A DNA stretch of 64,000 nt, from positions 434,001 through 498,000 of the forward strand of contig NW_025944135.1 in the NCBI RefSeq assembly GCF_000764305.2, in the 5' to 3' direction. This document shows, piece after piece, positions 35,501 to 45,140 of the stretch. The position numbers and the translations under genes were made by a program. This stretch comes from Hyalella azteca. Lineage: Eukaryota > Arthropoda > Malacostraca > Amphipoda > Hyalellidae. The notes under the pieces are model-generated. The model saw only the letters and a list, made by a program, of their open reading frames with translations, did no database searches and was not told the DNA's origin. Numbering within the stretch: the first letter of the stretch is position 1; every line of letters begins with the position of its first letter.

Positions 35501-38500
35501 TACTTTTCTTGTTTTGAGTGCGTGGTCAACTGATGAGATTCTTGATGTGTTGCGTGCAGCCCGTGGTGCCACTACCGGATAAGGTGGACGTGATCACCGG
35601 AGAAGAGGACGAGGAAATCCTGTACTGTCACCGCGCTAAGCTGTTCAGGAAAGCGGGACCTGAGTGGAAGGAGCGAGGTCTTGGTGACATTAAAATACTC
35701 AGGCATCGCGAGACCGGCCGCGTGCGTCTCTTGATGAGACGCGAGCAGGTTCACAAGATCTGCCTAAATCATCACCTGACAGAGGTGAGCTTGTCACTGC
35801 ATGTCTTGTGCATCATCGCGTCTCAGTGATGTTATCGTCTTGACTTTGGCTTAACGGCTTCTCTTTCGTTTGAAGGTTATAATTCAATGTACAAATAATG
35901 TAACGTGATTAATTGAAACTTGTTATATCTAACAGATCTTAATATATTGAATTCTTGTAATTTTTAATTCCTGAGGCTTCTGATGGACGATGAAAATGCA
36001 TGCTCCTTAGTATAATATTTTCATTACAAACACAGTAAATCAATTTTTTTATTCTCAGGCAATCAAGTTGAACGAAAAAGATGAGAAGTCATTTTACTGG
36101 GTAGCTCAGGACTATTCAGAAGACCCGCCATCACTTGAGACCTTCGCAATCCGTTTCAAAACTCCCGACATCGCTCAGGCGTTCAAAAAGGCGGCTGCCG
36201 ACGCCCTGAATGGAGTAGCGGCTCCGGCTGCTGCTGTCAATACTTCAGTGGCTAAGAGTGATGTCCAGGAGAAATCAACGAGCAAGGATCAAGCAGATGG
36301 TACCTTAGTTCACTTCTGGTCATTGTTTTAAGTCATTCTGAAATATTATAAATCTTGACCCGCAAAACTGCCCGATGATCTATGAGCAATGGTATGGTTC
36401 ATAATAAGCATCTAAAAAATTAAATTGTATGTCTTCTTCTTTTACTGAATTTTCCCCAAATTTATTACTGAAAGAAATACTATTCTAGTTATCCATTGAC
36501 TAAAATTATTCATCCTCAGGTTGTGTCCTGTCCTCAACTACTCAGCAAGAGTCGTCTCGTCTTGCTCTCGCTCGCAAACTCCTTCTTCCTGACGATTTCT
36601 TTGCCTTCGAAGAAGCCGAGCGTCGATGCAGCGGCTGCCTAGGCTGCAAAGTAGACACCCTTCCTCCGTTCTTAGAGCCTGTGAGTCTTGATGTGTTTAC
36701 GTCTCTGATAATAAGAACGAGCTGCCTTCACTAAAATTAAAAAGTGAATATTAACTGTCTTAGGCTATATAAAACTCAAAATATTCTGACATTATTGCTG
36801 GAATTTCAGTGATTTATTTTCAACGGCTGGGGCTGCGTTGTTCAACTGACGCAAATGTAATTTCGTCCTAAGCTGCCCAATTTTTTTATCTGATATTACT
36901 GATTCTGCCTGTAGCATTTCCATTTCTCAAACTTCTAAATTAACCTATGTATAGTGGGTAAATGATAAAATTAAATATGGTCCTTGTCAAAACGGTAATG
37001 TACTTCAGAAAATGTAATGTTATTATTTTTTTTTTTTTGCAAAAACTCCATGAAGATCATTATTAAATATTGGCGCTTCTTTGGGATAGTTGTTTAGTAT
37101 TGAATTATGTTTATTTGGTCATGATAAATAAATGCCAAGAAAGCATACGTTCCCATTCCAAATTAGCCTAGAACAGTGTCAGTCGATAATGTTCTTGATT
37201 TTTAGCCCTATTTTATTCAGTTCTTGAAGTCATCTTCAGTAGTAGTCATATCTTCTCTCGTGCGGGCGGCCGACGTCCCGTGTAAGCGATCTCTTGCACG
37301 AGTGTCTTCGTTTCTGTTGCTTGTCACCTGTCCCTCCTTGTCACTTCGTCTCTTTGAGATGATAACGCTGCTTTATTCGAGCCAGCTTCAGCGGGCTAGA
37401 CAATTGAGACCTTCCACCCCTTGTGGGTGATGAACAATTTTTGATTTGAGAATCTTTCGATAACTGAGACCTTCCACCTCTTTGTTGATGTTCATCTTGA
37501 CTTTCGGTGCGAGATTACTGAATATCTGAAGCGCTAGTAATCAGTTGGCCAATAACCTAACTAGTCATATCTGACTAGTGAAAATGTGAAGGGCTTTTAT
37601 ACCATAATGCATAATATTTCAAGTTTTTTTTAACTTTGGCGTAACGGCTGGAAGGCGGAAGGGATGCCCATGTGTTCTGTATCAGCATTCATGCTATCTA
37701 GATCACGTCTACATATTTGCACCTGACTGAAAAGTAGGAAACACCGTTAATTTAGATGGGTCGCCTGCCGAAGACCACCACTGCCCTGGATGTAATGGAC
37801 CATCATGATTCCTGCCTTCCGGAACGTAGCCTTCAACACTTCCAGCCGTCCGTATCTAGGCTGTGGGTCGAACCAGCCCTCGGTCGAACGGCCACTTGTC
37901 GAAGGACGATAAATTTTGGAACAGAACTATGCTATCTGAAACCTAACCTCAGATGCGGTGAACGTAAAACTACGTAATTTAACGATGCCCGGAAGTCAGA
38001 TTCGATCCGCGGCCTGGTGGTGCACGGCAGTCTATACTCTAGCTTTACTCACCATAAATTGCTGGCTCCTGCCTCTCATAGTTTTGATGTAATTTAAAAA
38101 AAAAGTGATGGTCTTTGTTACCCCCAGCTCTAGGGGTTTCTTTGACCGGGTGGTAAAATCAATTTTATGACGTCACACTTGTTCGGTCGTGAGATGGCTT
38201 TGTGCTGCGCTCTGACAATAGGAGGTTCGGGGAACCGGTAAGTAGCACGGGAACACTTTATGGGGAAGTGAGGGAAATGCTGTAGTATTGGAGCTGGGAT
38301 TGCTGGGGACCAGCGACGACGATGCGTCTGCCAACCAAGACTTGTTGTTGCTTGCTTGCCGACCTCTAATGAAATTTGCTGATCGTGGCGATTCTATTGT
38401 AAAAATTCTTGGTGCACTGCGACCACCAAGTGGATTTATCATGGAACTGGGTGTGTGGCTAATCCTCTCAGCGTTACTCGGATCGTGTCGACTTACGCTG

Positions 38501-41500
38501 GGCTCTGATCGATACGCCGCTGTTTGTGGCGGCATAAGTCCAATCGATGCTTATTTTTTCCGCTACAGACATTCCTAATTACTCTGCTTTTATTTCAACA
38601 ATCGCCACTCATCTTTCTGAAGTACGTTCCTCGAGTCACGCGAGAAACTTGATCACAATCCAGACGCTCTTGTGTCTTGCCGGTCCGATGCTGAAGTACA
38701 TCTACACTCTTGTCAAGAAATGTAAAAGGCCACTTGAGTACATTTTTTCCATCGTTCTTACTTTTTGTGTTGTTTTAGTGTTAACTATTTAACCGTCAAC
38801 GATATAATTCTCTTTTTATCTGCGGCCTCCTTCGTAATTTCTTGTCGTTTTGCATCCACCCTCTCTTGGACCACATTACCCTTCTTTCTACACCGCCCTC
38901 GGCATCTATTGTTACTTCATTACGCTAGACGCTTCTTCTCTTGAAAGACTATATTCATATCTATTGTAAATGAACTCAAATTCACTGTATATTTTTGACC
39001 ACATATTGCCATAATCTATTATTTTCTCTCTTAGGAAACTCCTGCTGGAAATGTGCTGAAAGACTTCCCTCGTGACGAGTTTCCGAGCGCTACCACACCA
39101 TCGTTCGCTGCTCGTTCCGTTTTCGGCACTAAGGCTAGTGACTCAGTCCTGGCAAAACCACTTTTTGGGTCCACTCCAAGCGTGAGCTCCGCATCTCTCT
39201 CCTTCGGCTCAGCTCCGCCGGCTAGAAGCTTGTTCGGAGGAGCAAACGCTGATGAGCAAAAACCTTCAAGTTCTCTGTTTGCTGGCCCGTCTGTCGGTTC
39301 ACTGTTTGGAGGAGCAACCACACCTTCAGTTTCTGCCAACTCGGTGTTTGGCGGTGCTAGTACAACACCGAATTCTGCTTCTAAGGGAACTGTTTTTGGA
39401 AATTTGAACCCTTCGTCCACAGGCGGTCAGACACAATCTCCATTCTTCGGCGCGCCTTCTTCTAGTTCCGTATCTGGTGATGCGCCATCAACCACATCAA
39501 AACCGTCTCTGTTCGGTGGAGCATCGAGTCTTGCTGGCAAAACCAGCTCAGCTTTAGCCAGCAACTCTGTGTTCAGTGAAATCGCCACGTCATCCTCCGC
39601 ATCAGTTTTCGGCGGAAGCATTACGCCATCCTCCACATCAGTTTTCGGCGGAAGCATTACGCCATCCTCCACATCAGTTTTCGGCGGAAACACCACGTCA
39701 TCCACCGCATCAGTTTTCGGCGGAAGCACCACGTCATCCTCCGCATCAGTTTTCGGCGGAAGCACCACGTCTTCCTCAGCGTCTATTTTTGGTGGCGGCC
39801 CCGCTGCCAATTCCGGTTCATTGTTTGGAGGAATCAGCAAATCTGGCACATCGCTTTTTGGAGCTCCAGCTACCTCAGCCTCATTATTTGGCGGCTCTTC
39901 AGCCTTCGGTGCAAGTACAGCTCCAACTTCATCATCGCCCTTCAGTGATACCTCTAAAGCCGGCTCTCTCTTTGGTAGCCTTGCAGTTACCGTTTCTGCT
40001 GCATTGCCTAGCAATAGTTCAACTGTGTTTGGTGGTGCAACTGCTGGAACAACTGGAGGGAGCCTATTTGGAGGGGCCTCTTCAACTGAAGGCAAAGGTT
40101 TGATATCATTTGCTGATATACCAGCTGCTACAGAAGGATTCGCGTCAAAGGCCCCTACAGATATGTCAGCGTGGCAGTCGAAACCATTATTCGCATCCTT
40201 CAATAAATCGAACAATCAGAGTAGAGATGATAGCGTTGATCAAACCCAAAACGAAGAAGACGATTCTCATGATCCACATTTCGAACCTGTTATTCCCATG
40301 CCTGATCTTATTGAAGTAAAAACAGGCGAAGAAGACTTGGAAGTTGTGTACTCTCATCGATGCAAAACGTTCAGGTTCGATAACAACACAAAAGAATGGA
40401 AAGAAAGGGGTCTTGGAGACATCAAGATCTTGTACGACCCTAGTAATCAGAAGTTTAGAATACTTCAACGACGTGAGCAAATCCACAAACTAGCTGTCCA
40501 TCATTATTTATTGCCGGGGCAAAAATTGACGCCTCTAGCTTCTTCTGACACTGCCTGGTGCTGGTACGCCCACGATTTTAGTGAAGTAGCACAAGGCTCG
40601 CAAGAACAATTGGCTGCCAAGTTCAAAAATTCTCAAATTGCTGGTGAGTTTAAAGCCAAATTTGAGGAGTGCGTTTCAAAAGTTGAATCACTGAACAACA
40701 GCAGCTTTTCGACTCCAGCCGATCTTCTAAAGAATGACTCCTCTCCTGCATCTAATGGCGGTGCTGCTACTGCCGCCGCGGACACTTCCACGAAGAGCAA
40801 ACTCGTTTCAGGAAGCGTCCAACCACCTAAGTTTGTCGAGTCCGAGACGGAGTCTTCTGAAACGGGCGAAGATGATGAAGACGACGATGATTATATCGAC
40901 AGCAGCATCATGTTTGAAAAGTCATGTCAGCTGGAGAAGCGCTTAGGCGAAAACTGGGATGATCTTGGCACGGTTATTCTTCGTATTGTATACGAGTCTG
41001 ACTCGGACGGCGCGCGCCTCATGGCGACTGATGAAAGTGACCTCCTACTCCTGGATCACGTGCTAACTGCCGACCTCGCTTACGATGACATCGATGAGTG
41101 TATCGTGTCGTGGGCTGCTCTCGACCTCTCCACTCAGCCTGCCTGCCACGTGAAACTTCGAGCCACCTTCCAGGATTACGATGATAAAGAAATTTTCATC
41201 GGAACCTTGGAGGAGGGTCGAGAGTTCGCCAACAGGGATGGCGTGAATGAAGGTGAGGATTAGTGTTATCTGGAGTAACAATTTTATTGAGAGTCTGATA
41301 CCGTGCGTGCATTAAGATAATTGTAACTGCATCGCCTCATAATATTTACATAGTTTATATTGGGATTTCGTGACTATAAAATTTGGCACTTCTCTTCCTG
41401 CTGCTTTACTGGTAAGAAGGTTGCCTGCTACACCGAATTTAAATCGTGACTCTAGCGAATTAATGGCGAGAAATCACACGATACCTCTTTCAAATATTAA

Positions 41501-42050
41501 TGTCCTGAGAAAGATATTCTCCAAATATAGCTCGTCTAGGGGGCAATTGAACCCCACTGCGATGACACTTACTTGAAACTCACTTGCAACTGAAAGGGCT
41601 GCGATGAACGCTGATATCAAGTTTGTGTGGCTTGTGAATCATGAGCGTTGGCTGCTTAGCTATGGTAGATCCTGCTAAGGCTTAATCTGCTATGCTGCAG
41701 GATCTTGTGGCGAGCCTGTCGTGAGGGCGTGTGATCCCGAGCTCGCAAGTGTAATGGCTCAATTGTTGAAATCGGTGTGTCTTTTCTTTACACTTATATG
41801 CTCTTTTTATTGATTTTAATGTGCCATACTTATTTGAGGTTTCAACATGTTTTTAAACCATGTTTTAGGCATGATTTTTTAATCGTCCCGTGACTTATTT
41901 TTATATCGCGTTTCTTCTATGAATTATAGTTTGAGTATTTTAATTCCTCGGCATCTCTGTCGTGACTGAGACAAATAATTGTTGTATTATATGGCTTATT
42001 TATTAGTTATATAACTAATCATGCATATTTTTTTCCAGATTAAAGAATAA
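17451..42050 (+). CDS. Nup358: Nucleoporin Nup358 / RanBP2, complete, about 3147 aa
   Basis: Cytoplasmic-filament nucleoporin that binds RanGTP and serves nuclear transport. Coding exons: 17451-17522, 20522-20747, 21150-21320, 22067-22251, 22829-23010, 23126-23243, 23501-23689, 25066-25228, 26056-27789, 28036-28207, 28768-28925, 29282-29440, 31921-33909, 34181-35175, 35560-35784, 36059-36299, 36520-36680, 39035-41252, 41701-41774, 42039-42050. All 19 joins agree in phase (9444 nt including TAA). The start [12 protein letters not shown] matches the vertebrate MRRSKADVERYI type. Order: TPR region, coiled coil (about 887-990), RanBD1 (1300-1433), zinc finger (1469-1493), RanBD2 (1823-1956), zinc finger (2002-2028), RanBD3 (2172-2293), FG block (2403-2736), RanBD4 (2793-2932), RanBD-like 5 (3000-3113). 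No cyclophilin domain or evident SUMO-E3 repeats. The last two small exons are the least certain; reading through the donor at 41253 would stop at 41261-41263 instead. Confidence 0.93.
18324..19446. mobile_element. DNA transposon remnant with perfect 24-bp terminal inverted repeats
   Basis: GGGTAAACGCGGTATATTCC plus GACA at 18324-18347 is repeated exactly, inverted, at 19423-19446. The 1.1-kb interior has no long reading frame, holds a nested hAT-like MITE (18438-18626), and shares about 600 bp with 24048-24646. No target duplication could be recognised. Confidence 0.65.
18438..18626. mobile_element. hAT-like MITE, 189 bp, with 8-bp target duplication
   Basis: Ends CATAGTGGCAAACCAGAG and CTCTGCTTTGTCACTATG are inverted. 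Perfect 8-bp flanking duplication TGGTGACG (18430-18437 and 18627-18634). An inverted-orientation relative at 47149-47412 has its own 8-bp duplication. 8-bp duplications are typical of the hAT superfamily. Confidence 0.85.
20287..20440 (+). repeat. Dispersed 150-bp repeat R1, copy 1
   Basis: Starts AAATATAACTCGGTACTCAC, holds the palindrome ACTCACTGCAGTGAGT and TTGTCGACGAAAACGTG, and ends near AAATGCGCTAAAA. Two further copies: 44024-44172 (+) and 51645-51780 (-). No pol III boxes, inverted ends or coding seen. Superfamily unknown. Confidence 0.75.
20522..23689 (+). other. Nup358: Nup358 N-terminal helical (TPR) region
   Basis: Exons 2-7, residues about 25-380. [20 protein letters not shown] and [20 protein letters not shown] have the A/G/Y/A spacing of TPR helix pairs, as in the vertebrate protein, where the N-terminus anchors the protein to the pore. 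The later exons are helical and leucine-rich ([27 protein letters not shown]). Confidence 0.75.
22194..22548. repeat. 177-bp tandem duplication across an exon/intron border
   Basis: The last 58 bases of Nup358 exon 4 and the first 119 bases of its intron are repeated from 22371. The exon part of copy 2 differs by three bases and keeps the GAT|GTTAGT donor. Copy 2 is preceded by CCCCAAG, a possible weak acceptor, but the reading frame from there would be wrong and stops quickly. Confidence 0.9.
24029..24047 (+). other. Nextera mosaic-end adapter (artefact)
   Basis: A perfect 19-base AGATGTGTATAAGAGACAG, the Tn5 mosaic end used in Nextera libraries. It lies in the Nup358 intron between exons 7 and 8 and marks a false join. 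Confidence 0.95.
24048..24646. repeat. Second copy of the 18669-19345 repeat, bounded by adapter and N
   Basis: Starts CACTAGGTC right after the adapter and ends GTTTTGAGAGT right before the single N at 24647. It aligns along its length with 18669-19345 (for example TTGACCTTGCTCTACCAAAT) with scattered mismatches and internal duplications of TCGGAATTCCCACACAGG. Both borders coincide with assembly scars. Confidence 0.7.
27413..27720 (+). other. Nup358: Nup358 coiled-coil segment
   Basis: Residues about 887-990: heptad-like helices ([47 protein letters not shown]). Vertebrate RanBP2 has a short oligomerising coil at the equivalent place. This one is longer, judged by eye only. Confidence 0.6.
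28161..28326. repeat. 83-bp tandem duplication across an exon/intron border
   Basis: The end of Nup358 exon 10 (GGCTCTCCATTCTTACCTCC ... TACTT|GTAAGTCG) and about 36 intron bases are repeated at 28244-28326, again with an intact GTAAGT donor. Reading through the first donor meets TAA at once, so use of the second donor would truncate the protein. Confidence 0.9.
29441..31920. other. Large Nup358 intron (exon 12 to 13)
   Basis: No further coding exon is required, since exons 12 and 13 join in phase 1. It contains a SINE (31140-31245) and a simple ATT-rich stretch at about 31236-31280. Confidence 0.6.
31140..31245 (+). repeat. tRNA-derived SINE, internally deleted
   Basis: A-box-like GGCTGGGCGGTTAGGC, then GAGCAGCGAGTTGCG, a decayed B box, GTGAATGTTCTGCGATGTTA and AAACCGCTATT. 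It matches the minus strand of 44685-44900 with part of the tail missing, and ends in an ATT-rich stretch. Confidence 0.55.
32287..32875 (+). other. Nup358: Nup358 RanBD1 and first zinc finger
   Basis: RanBD1, residues about 1300-1433: [65 protein letters not shown]. These are hallmark residues for RanGTP binding ([15 protein letters not shown]). The zinc finger at 32797-32871 has the RanBP2 form W-x-C-x2-C-x10-C-x2-C (SWTCSSC...SRCIACT); in vertebrates such fingers bind Ran. Confidence 0.92.
33856..34745 (+). other. Nup358: Nup358 RanBD2 and second zinc finger
   Basis: RanBD2 is split by the phase-1 intron 33910-34180: [16 protein letters not shown] | [17 protein letters not shown], then [43 protein letters not shown]. 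The second zinc finger at 34666-34741 is SWECDTC...VTCASCQ with the same C-x2-C-x10-C-x2-C spacing. FG motifs (FKFG, FSFG) follow. Confidence 0.92.
35560..36195 (+). other. Nup358: Nup358 RanBD3
   Basis: Two exons: [59 protein letters not shown], then [20 protein letters not shown] and [17 protein letters not shown] replaces the common CANH. All core RanBD positions are otherwise kept. Confidence 0.9.
36520..36680 (+). other. Nup358: Nup358 exon 17: KLxLPxxFF motif and cysteine cluster
   Basis: [20 protein letters not shown] resembles the vertebrate LATKLKLPPTFFC motif found between RanBD3 and RanBD4. It is followed by CSGCLGC, a C-x2-C-x2-C cluster that does not fit the RanBP2 zinc finger. 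Function unknown. Confidence 0.6.
36681..39034. other. Large Nup358 intron with an unrecognised GC-richer block
   Basis: The flanks are AT-rich. A GC-richer block at about 37740-38580 contains an open frame at 38288-38578 (plus) and one at 38173-38535 (minus), neither with a recognisable domain. A repeat-derived origin is likely but unproven. Confidence 0.4.
39090..40110 (+). other. Nup358: Nup358 FG-repeat block
   Basis: About 22 FG dipeptides in some 340 residues, mostly SVFGG and SLFGG in Ser/Thr/Ala-rich spacers. FG repeats bind transport receptors. At 39599-39790 a 36-bp unit (12 residues, [12 protein letters not shown] type) is repeated five to six times in frame. Confidence 0.9.
40267..40690 (+). 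other. Nup358: Nup358 RanBD4
   Basis: [80 protein letters not shown]. The CANH motif is replaced by AVHH and LMRR by LQRR, so this is somewhat diverged from RanBD1-3. Confidence 0.9.
40890..41225 (+). other. Nup358: Degenerate fifth RanBD-like domain
   Basis: After an acidic stretch ([15 protein letters not shown]), residues about 3000-3113 follow the RanBD outline: [20 protein letters not shown] / [19 protein letters not shown] / LDHVL / [11 protein letters not shown] / [16 protein letters not shown]. These align with [17 protein letters not shown] / RLLMRRE / NHYI / WIANDFAE / FTIKFKTPE. The Ran-contacting WKERG and RR are lost, so Ran binding is doubtful. Confidence 0.6.
41455..41690 (+). 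repeat. SINE-associated repeat in the penultimate Nup358 intron
   Basis: Inverted relative of 44925-45140 (TTAATGGCGAGAAATCA, GAAACTCACTTGCAACTG, GAATCATGAG.GTTGGCTGC). The 3' end lies within a few bases of the acceptor of exon 19, so the repeat may supply part of that splice site. Confidence 0.65.
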
Positions 42051-42850
42051 TAGCTGAGCGGCCAATCACGAAGCCACACGCAAGTTTCCTGGTTCGCCAT
42101 GTTGGGACCTGCGTCGTCTGGTCTTGTGGAAAGTAGATGCATACTTGTATTTAATCTTACTGCTGTTGTTCAGTGATTTAAATTTGTTCATTAAATGACA
42201 ATTTATTTCTTAAAAGTATAGCTCACTCGAGAGAAGTATCTGCCAAGGAATAGCGCTGAAAGCATCATGACAGTCCTGTTGATAACGCGTCGAGATTTGT
42301 TAATTTTATATCGTCTCTCTAATGGTCTTCAGTTTTAATTGACGCTCCTGATAAATAATTCTATTACAAGCCAAATCAATTGATCTGTATTCATCTCCTG
42401 TATGAAAACATTGGAAAAATTCCCCTCTCACTCCTAACCGTTGCGTTACTCAACCTGATGTGATGCTCATATATTAATCGTTGCTGATATTGTTTTGGGT
42501 TTTCCTAATCGTCGTTTTATCGAGACGTTGACACGTGGTGGTATATATTTTCGTGCGAACATTTTACTAAATTTTCGCGTATCACGTTTGAAAAAACACC
42601 TTGTCTCTTTTTATAGTGTTACAATGAACCTCATTTGCAGTTTTTCGAAGACCTTTTATTTCAACCTTTTAAAGAAAGGGCATTCTTTTCCTTGGAAACT
42701 GTCAGGAGACCTTAACCTCCTGCCAGTTTCATGGGGCGTAGAAGAACCTTGTGTTAGGATTATGTGTAGCCATTTGTGTTGGAGTAGTAATTCTAAATGT
42801 AGTGCGTGGTACCAATAAACATTGTGCTTCGATTCAAAGTACTTGTTTCT
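42051..42850 (+). other. Probable Nup358 3' UTR
   Basis: Follows the stop codon without further exon signals. ACCAATAAACATTG at about 42814 is a good poly(A) signal candidate. Other AT-rich signals occur near 42195. Confidence 0.45.
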
Positions 42851-43017
42851 TTTATTCATCACAGATTTGTTGGTGACCATGGCGTTAGCAGTTGCGCCTG
42901 GCAAGTTACTGGTAATAGGTTGGTCTGGTTGTTTGAAAGTTTTTTGTTTTACTTTTAGGCCGAAATTTGTTTGTTTTTAACTGTGAGCGAACGTTAATCT
43001 AGTTCAAGACCACCTTA

Positions 43018-43990
43018 GGACGTATCATTGCAAAGATTGTTGTGTTGCTCTTTTCCTAGACCTATAAAAGGCTTTTGATCGTGTAAATCTTAAAATTCTC
43101 TTGAGTAAGCTCCACCGGTATGGTATTAGAGGGCCTTTCTTTTTACTTATCCAGTCTTACCTAACGAACAGAGGGAAGTTTGTCGCATTGAACGAGTTCA
43201 ATTGCCCCATAGGACTCATCAATATAGGTGTACCACAGTGCTCTATACTTGGTCCTTAATTTTATTATTTTTATCAATGATATCGCCTCGTCTTTTAACG
43301 TGAACTGCAAGCTTTTTGCCGACGATGCCGTTTTCTATGTCTCGAGAAGTTCCTACGATGAAGCGTGTGATTATATTTCGGAGCTTGCTTTGAATTTGTC
43401 AAGATGGCTCTTAAAAAACAGGCTTGAGGCTAGCACTGATAAGACTAAGTTGATGCTTTTTACTCACTGAGTCCCGTTTCCTTTCTACGTGACATCACCT
43501 TCAATGGGACAATTTTAAAATAGGTCGATGATTTTAAATATCTGTTTAATAATCGGCAATAAGATTTCCGTCGATAAATACACTAACCACGTCTGTCAGG
43601 TTCTGAGTAAAGCCCACGTAGTTTTGGGTGCTCTTATCCAGTGTTCTACCTTTTCCATCATTTAAGAAGCTCTGTCTCGATCAAAACTATCGAACACGTT
43701 TATAATATGGGATTATTTACCTATTAATTCAAAGAAACGGGTCCTCACGTTAATTAATAAAGCGTTACGTTCAATATTTCGAATTATGTAACTGAGTGCA
43801 AACTTACAAAATGAACAGCAATATCCCTTAAACTCGTACTAATGTATTATATAAGCCGTCGAAAATCTCATAACTCGACAATATGCACTAATTTCAGCTT
43901 TTAAAATTCATGAATAAGGCGCTTTTCCATGATAACCGACGTTCGCCTCTCTTGTTCCTCAACATTTTTTTAATACCAGGGGCAAACGCT
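43018..43990 (+). pseudogene. Decayed LINE reverse transcriptase (jockey/CR1-like)
   Basis: Conserved RT blocks in order: KAFDRVN..ILLSKLHRYGI, SYLTNRGKFV, GVPQCSILGP, FINDIAS, LFADDAVFY (the catalytic F/YxDD), then a C-terminal domain in pieces. A frameshift between SILGP and FINDI, and several stops after 43470, show it is inactive. Probably related to the LINE whose tails lie at 11905, 13841 and 15214, but no overlap proves it. Confidence 0.85.
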
Positions 43991-44023
43991 TTTACTTAAC
44001 CAGGTTTCGGTTAAAAATTTGAA

Positions 44024-44172
44024 AAAAAAATATAACTCGGTACCCACTGCAGTGAGTGACAGTGAGCGCTTTTTCTCGTCGACGAAAACGTGGTCACGGA
44101 TGGACGGACAGACAGACATGACGAGCACACTAGCCCCTTTTTTCCATAAATGCGAAAATGCGCTAAAACGGT
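44024..44172 (+). repeat. Dispersed repeat R1, copy 2
   Basis: Aligns with 20287-20440: TATAACTCGGTACCCACTGC, CGTCGACGAAAACGTGGTCA, TGGACGGACAGAC, AAATGCGCTAAAA. It directly follows the LINE remnant. Confidence 0.75.
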
Positions 44173-44684
44173 AAATGTAAAATATTTTGATTCATTTTCT
44201 GATGATTTCAAAATATATTGTTCTAAATTCATTTTTAAAGTCTTAATTTCGCGATTTTATTCTTACCCAGTAATAATTTGACTACGGTTATCATGTGAGA
44301 TTAATAGTAATTTGACAAATTGTTTTTAATTACTTCCTACTTTCAGTGTAAGGCTGCGTCTGCCTTAAATATGCTTGCTTTTGGTGACGTGCTACTTGTA
44401 TCTTCACGGAAGTTGACCAAGGTTAGCGCAGCAAGTCTCAAAATTTCGACGATTTCGTGTACATGAGTCAGTAAATTTGCATAGGCATACAACCAGCAAG
44501 TAGAAATAGCTTGCCCAGAAACGGGCAAAGAAGCATGCTTAAAACACGGTTGAAAAAACGTGTTGGAATAAGGTTTCAGAAACACGTTGATACCTTAAAT
44601 CAATAAGACACAACAATTTAGCTAAAACAATTAAACATAAGACAAGCTCACCAACCGACCCTGCAGAGAAGCAGACTCATCTTA

Positions 44685-45140
44685 GTATAGTATAGCGGTT
44701 TCAGCGTTTATAAGGCCGTGGGCCTGTCGCCTATTCTTAATATTGCAGAACATTCACAGCATGTTGCGGGCTTGAACTCGCAACTCGCTGCTTCAAATTT
44801 TTTTTGGCTTAGCCGCCCGGCCACATTGCCGATTATGACCAGAAACTGGCGCACAGAGCTGGGATCGAACCCGCACCTCTCTACTCTGAACTTTAACCAT
44901 TGGCTTCACCTTCAGCAAGATCTGCCGAATTGGAAGCTAAGCAGCCAACTCTCATGATTCACAAGCATCGCAACTCTTATTAATGTTCATTGCTGCCTTT
45001 CCAGTTGCAAGTGAGTTTCAAGAAAGGGACATCGGGGTTGCGTTGAATGACGAAATGACGAGCTATGTTTGGAGAATATTTTTCTCAGGGTTTGGAAGGG
45101 TTTCTCAGGGTCTGATTTCTCGCCATTAATACGTTAAAGT
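44685..45140 (-). repeat. tRNA-derived SINE with LINE-like 3' tail, plus upstream repeat
   Basis: On the minus strand: a unit shared with 41455-41690, a B box GCGGGTTCGATCCC, then an A-box-like TGGCCGGGCGGCTAAG and B-box-like GAGTTCAAGCCCGC (tRNA-like head). This is followed by AAGAATAGGCGACAGGCCCA and a (TATAC)n-like end. The tail resembles that of the LINE at 12170-12231. Confidence 0.65.

Noticed and set aside
39427..40215. 262-codon minus-strand frame and a 175-codon plus frame (HPPHQFSAE repeats)
   Set aside because: Shadow frames of the 36-bp FG-coding repeat.
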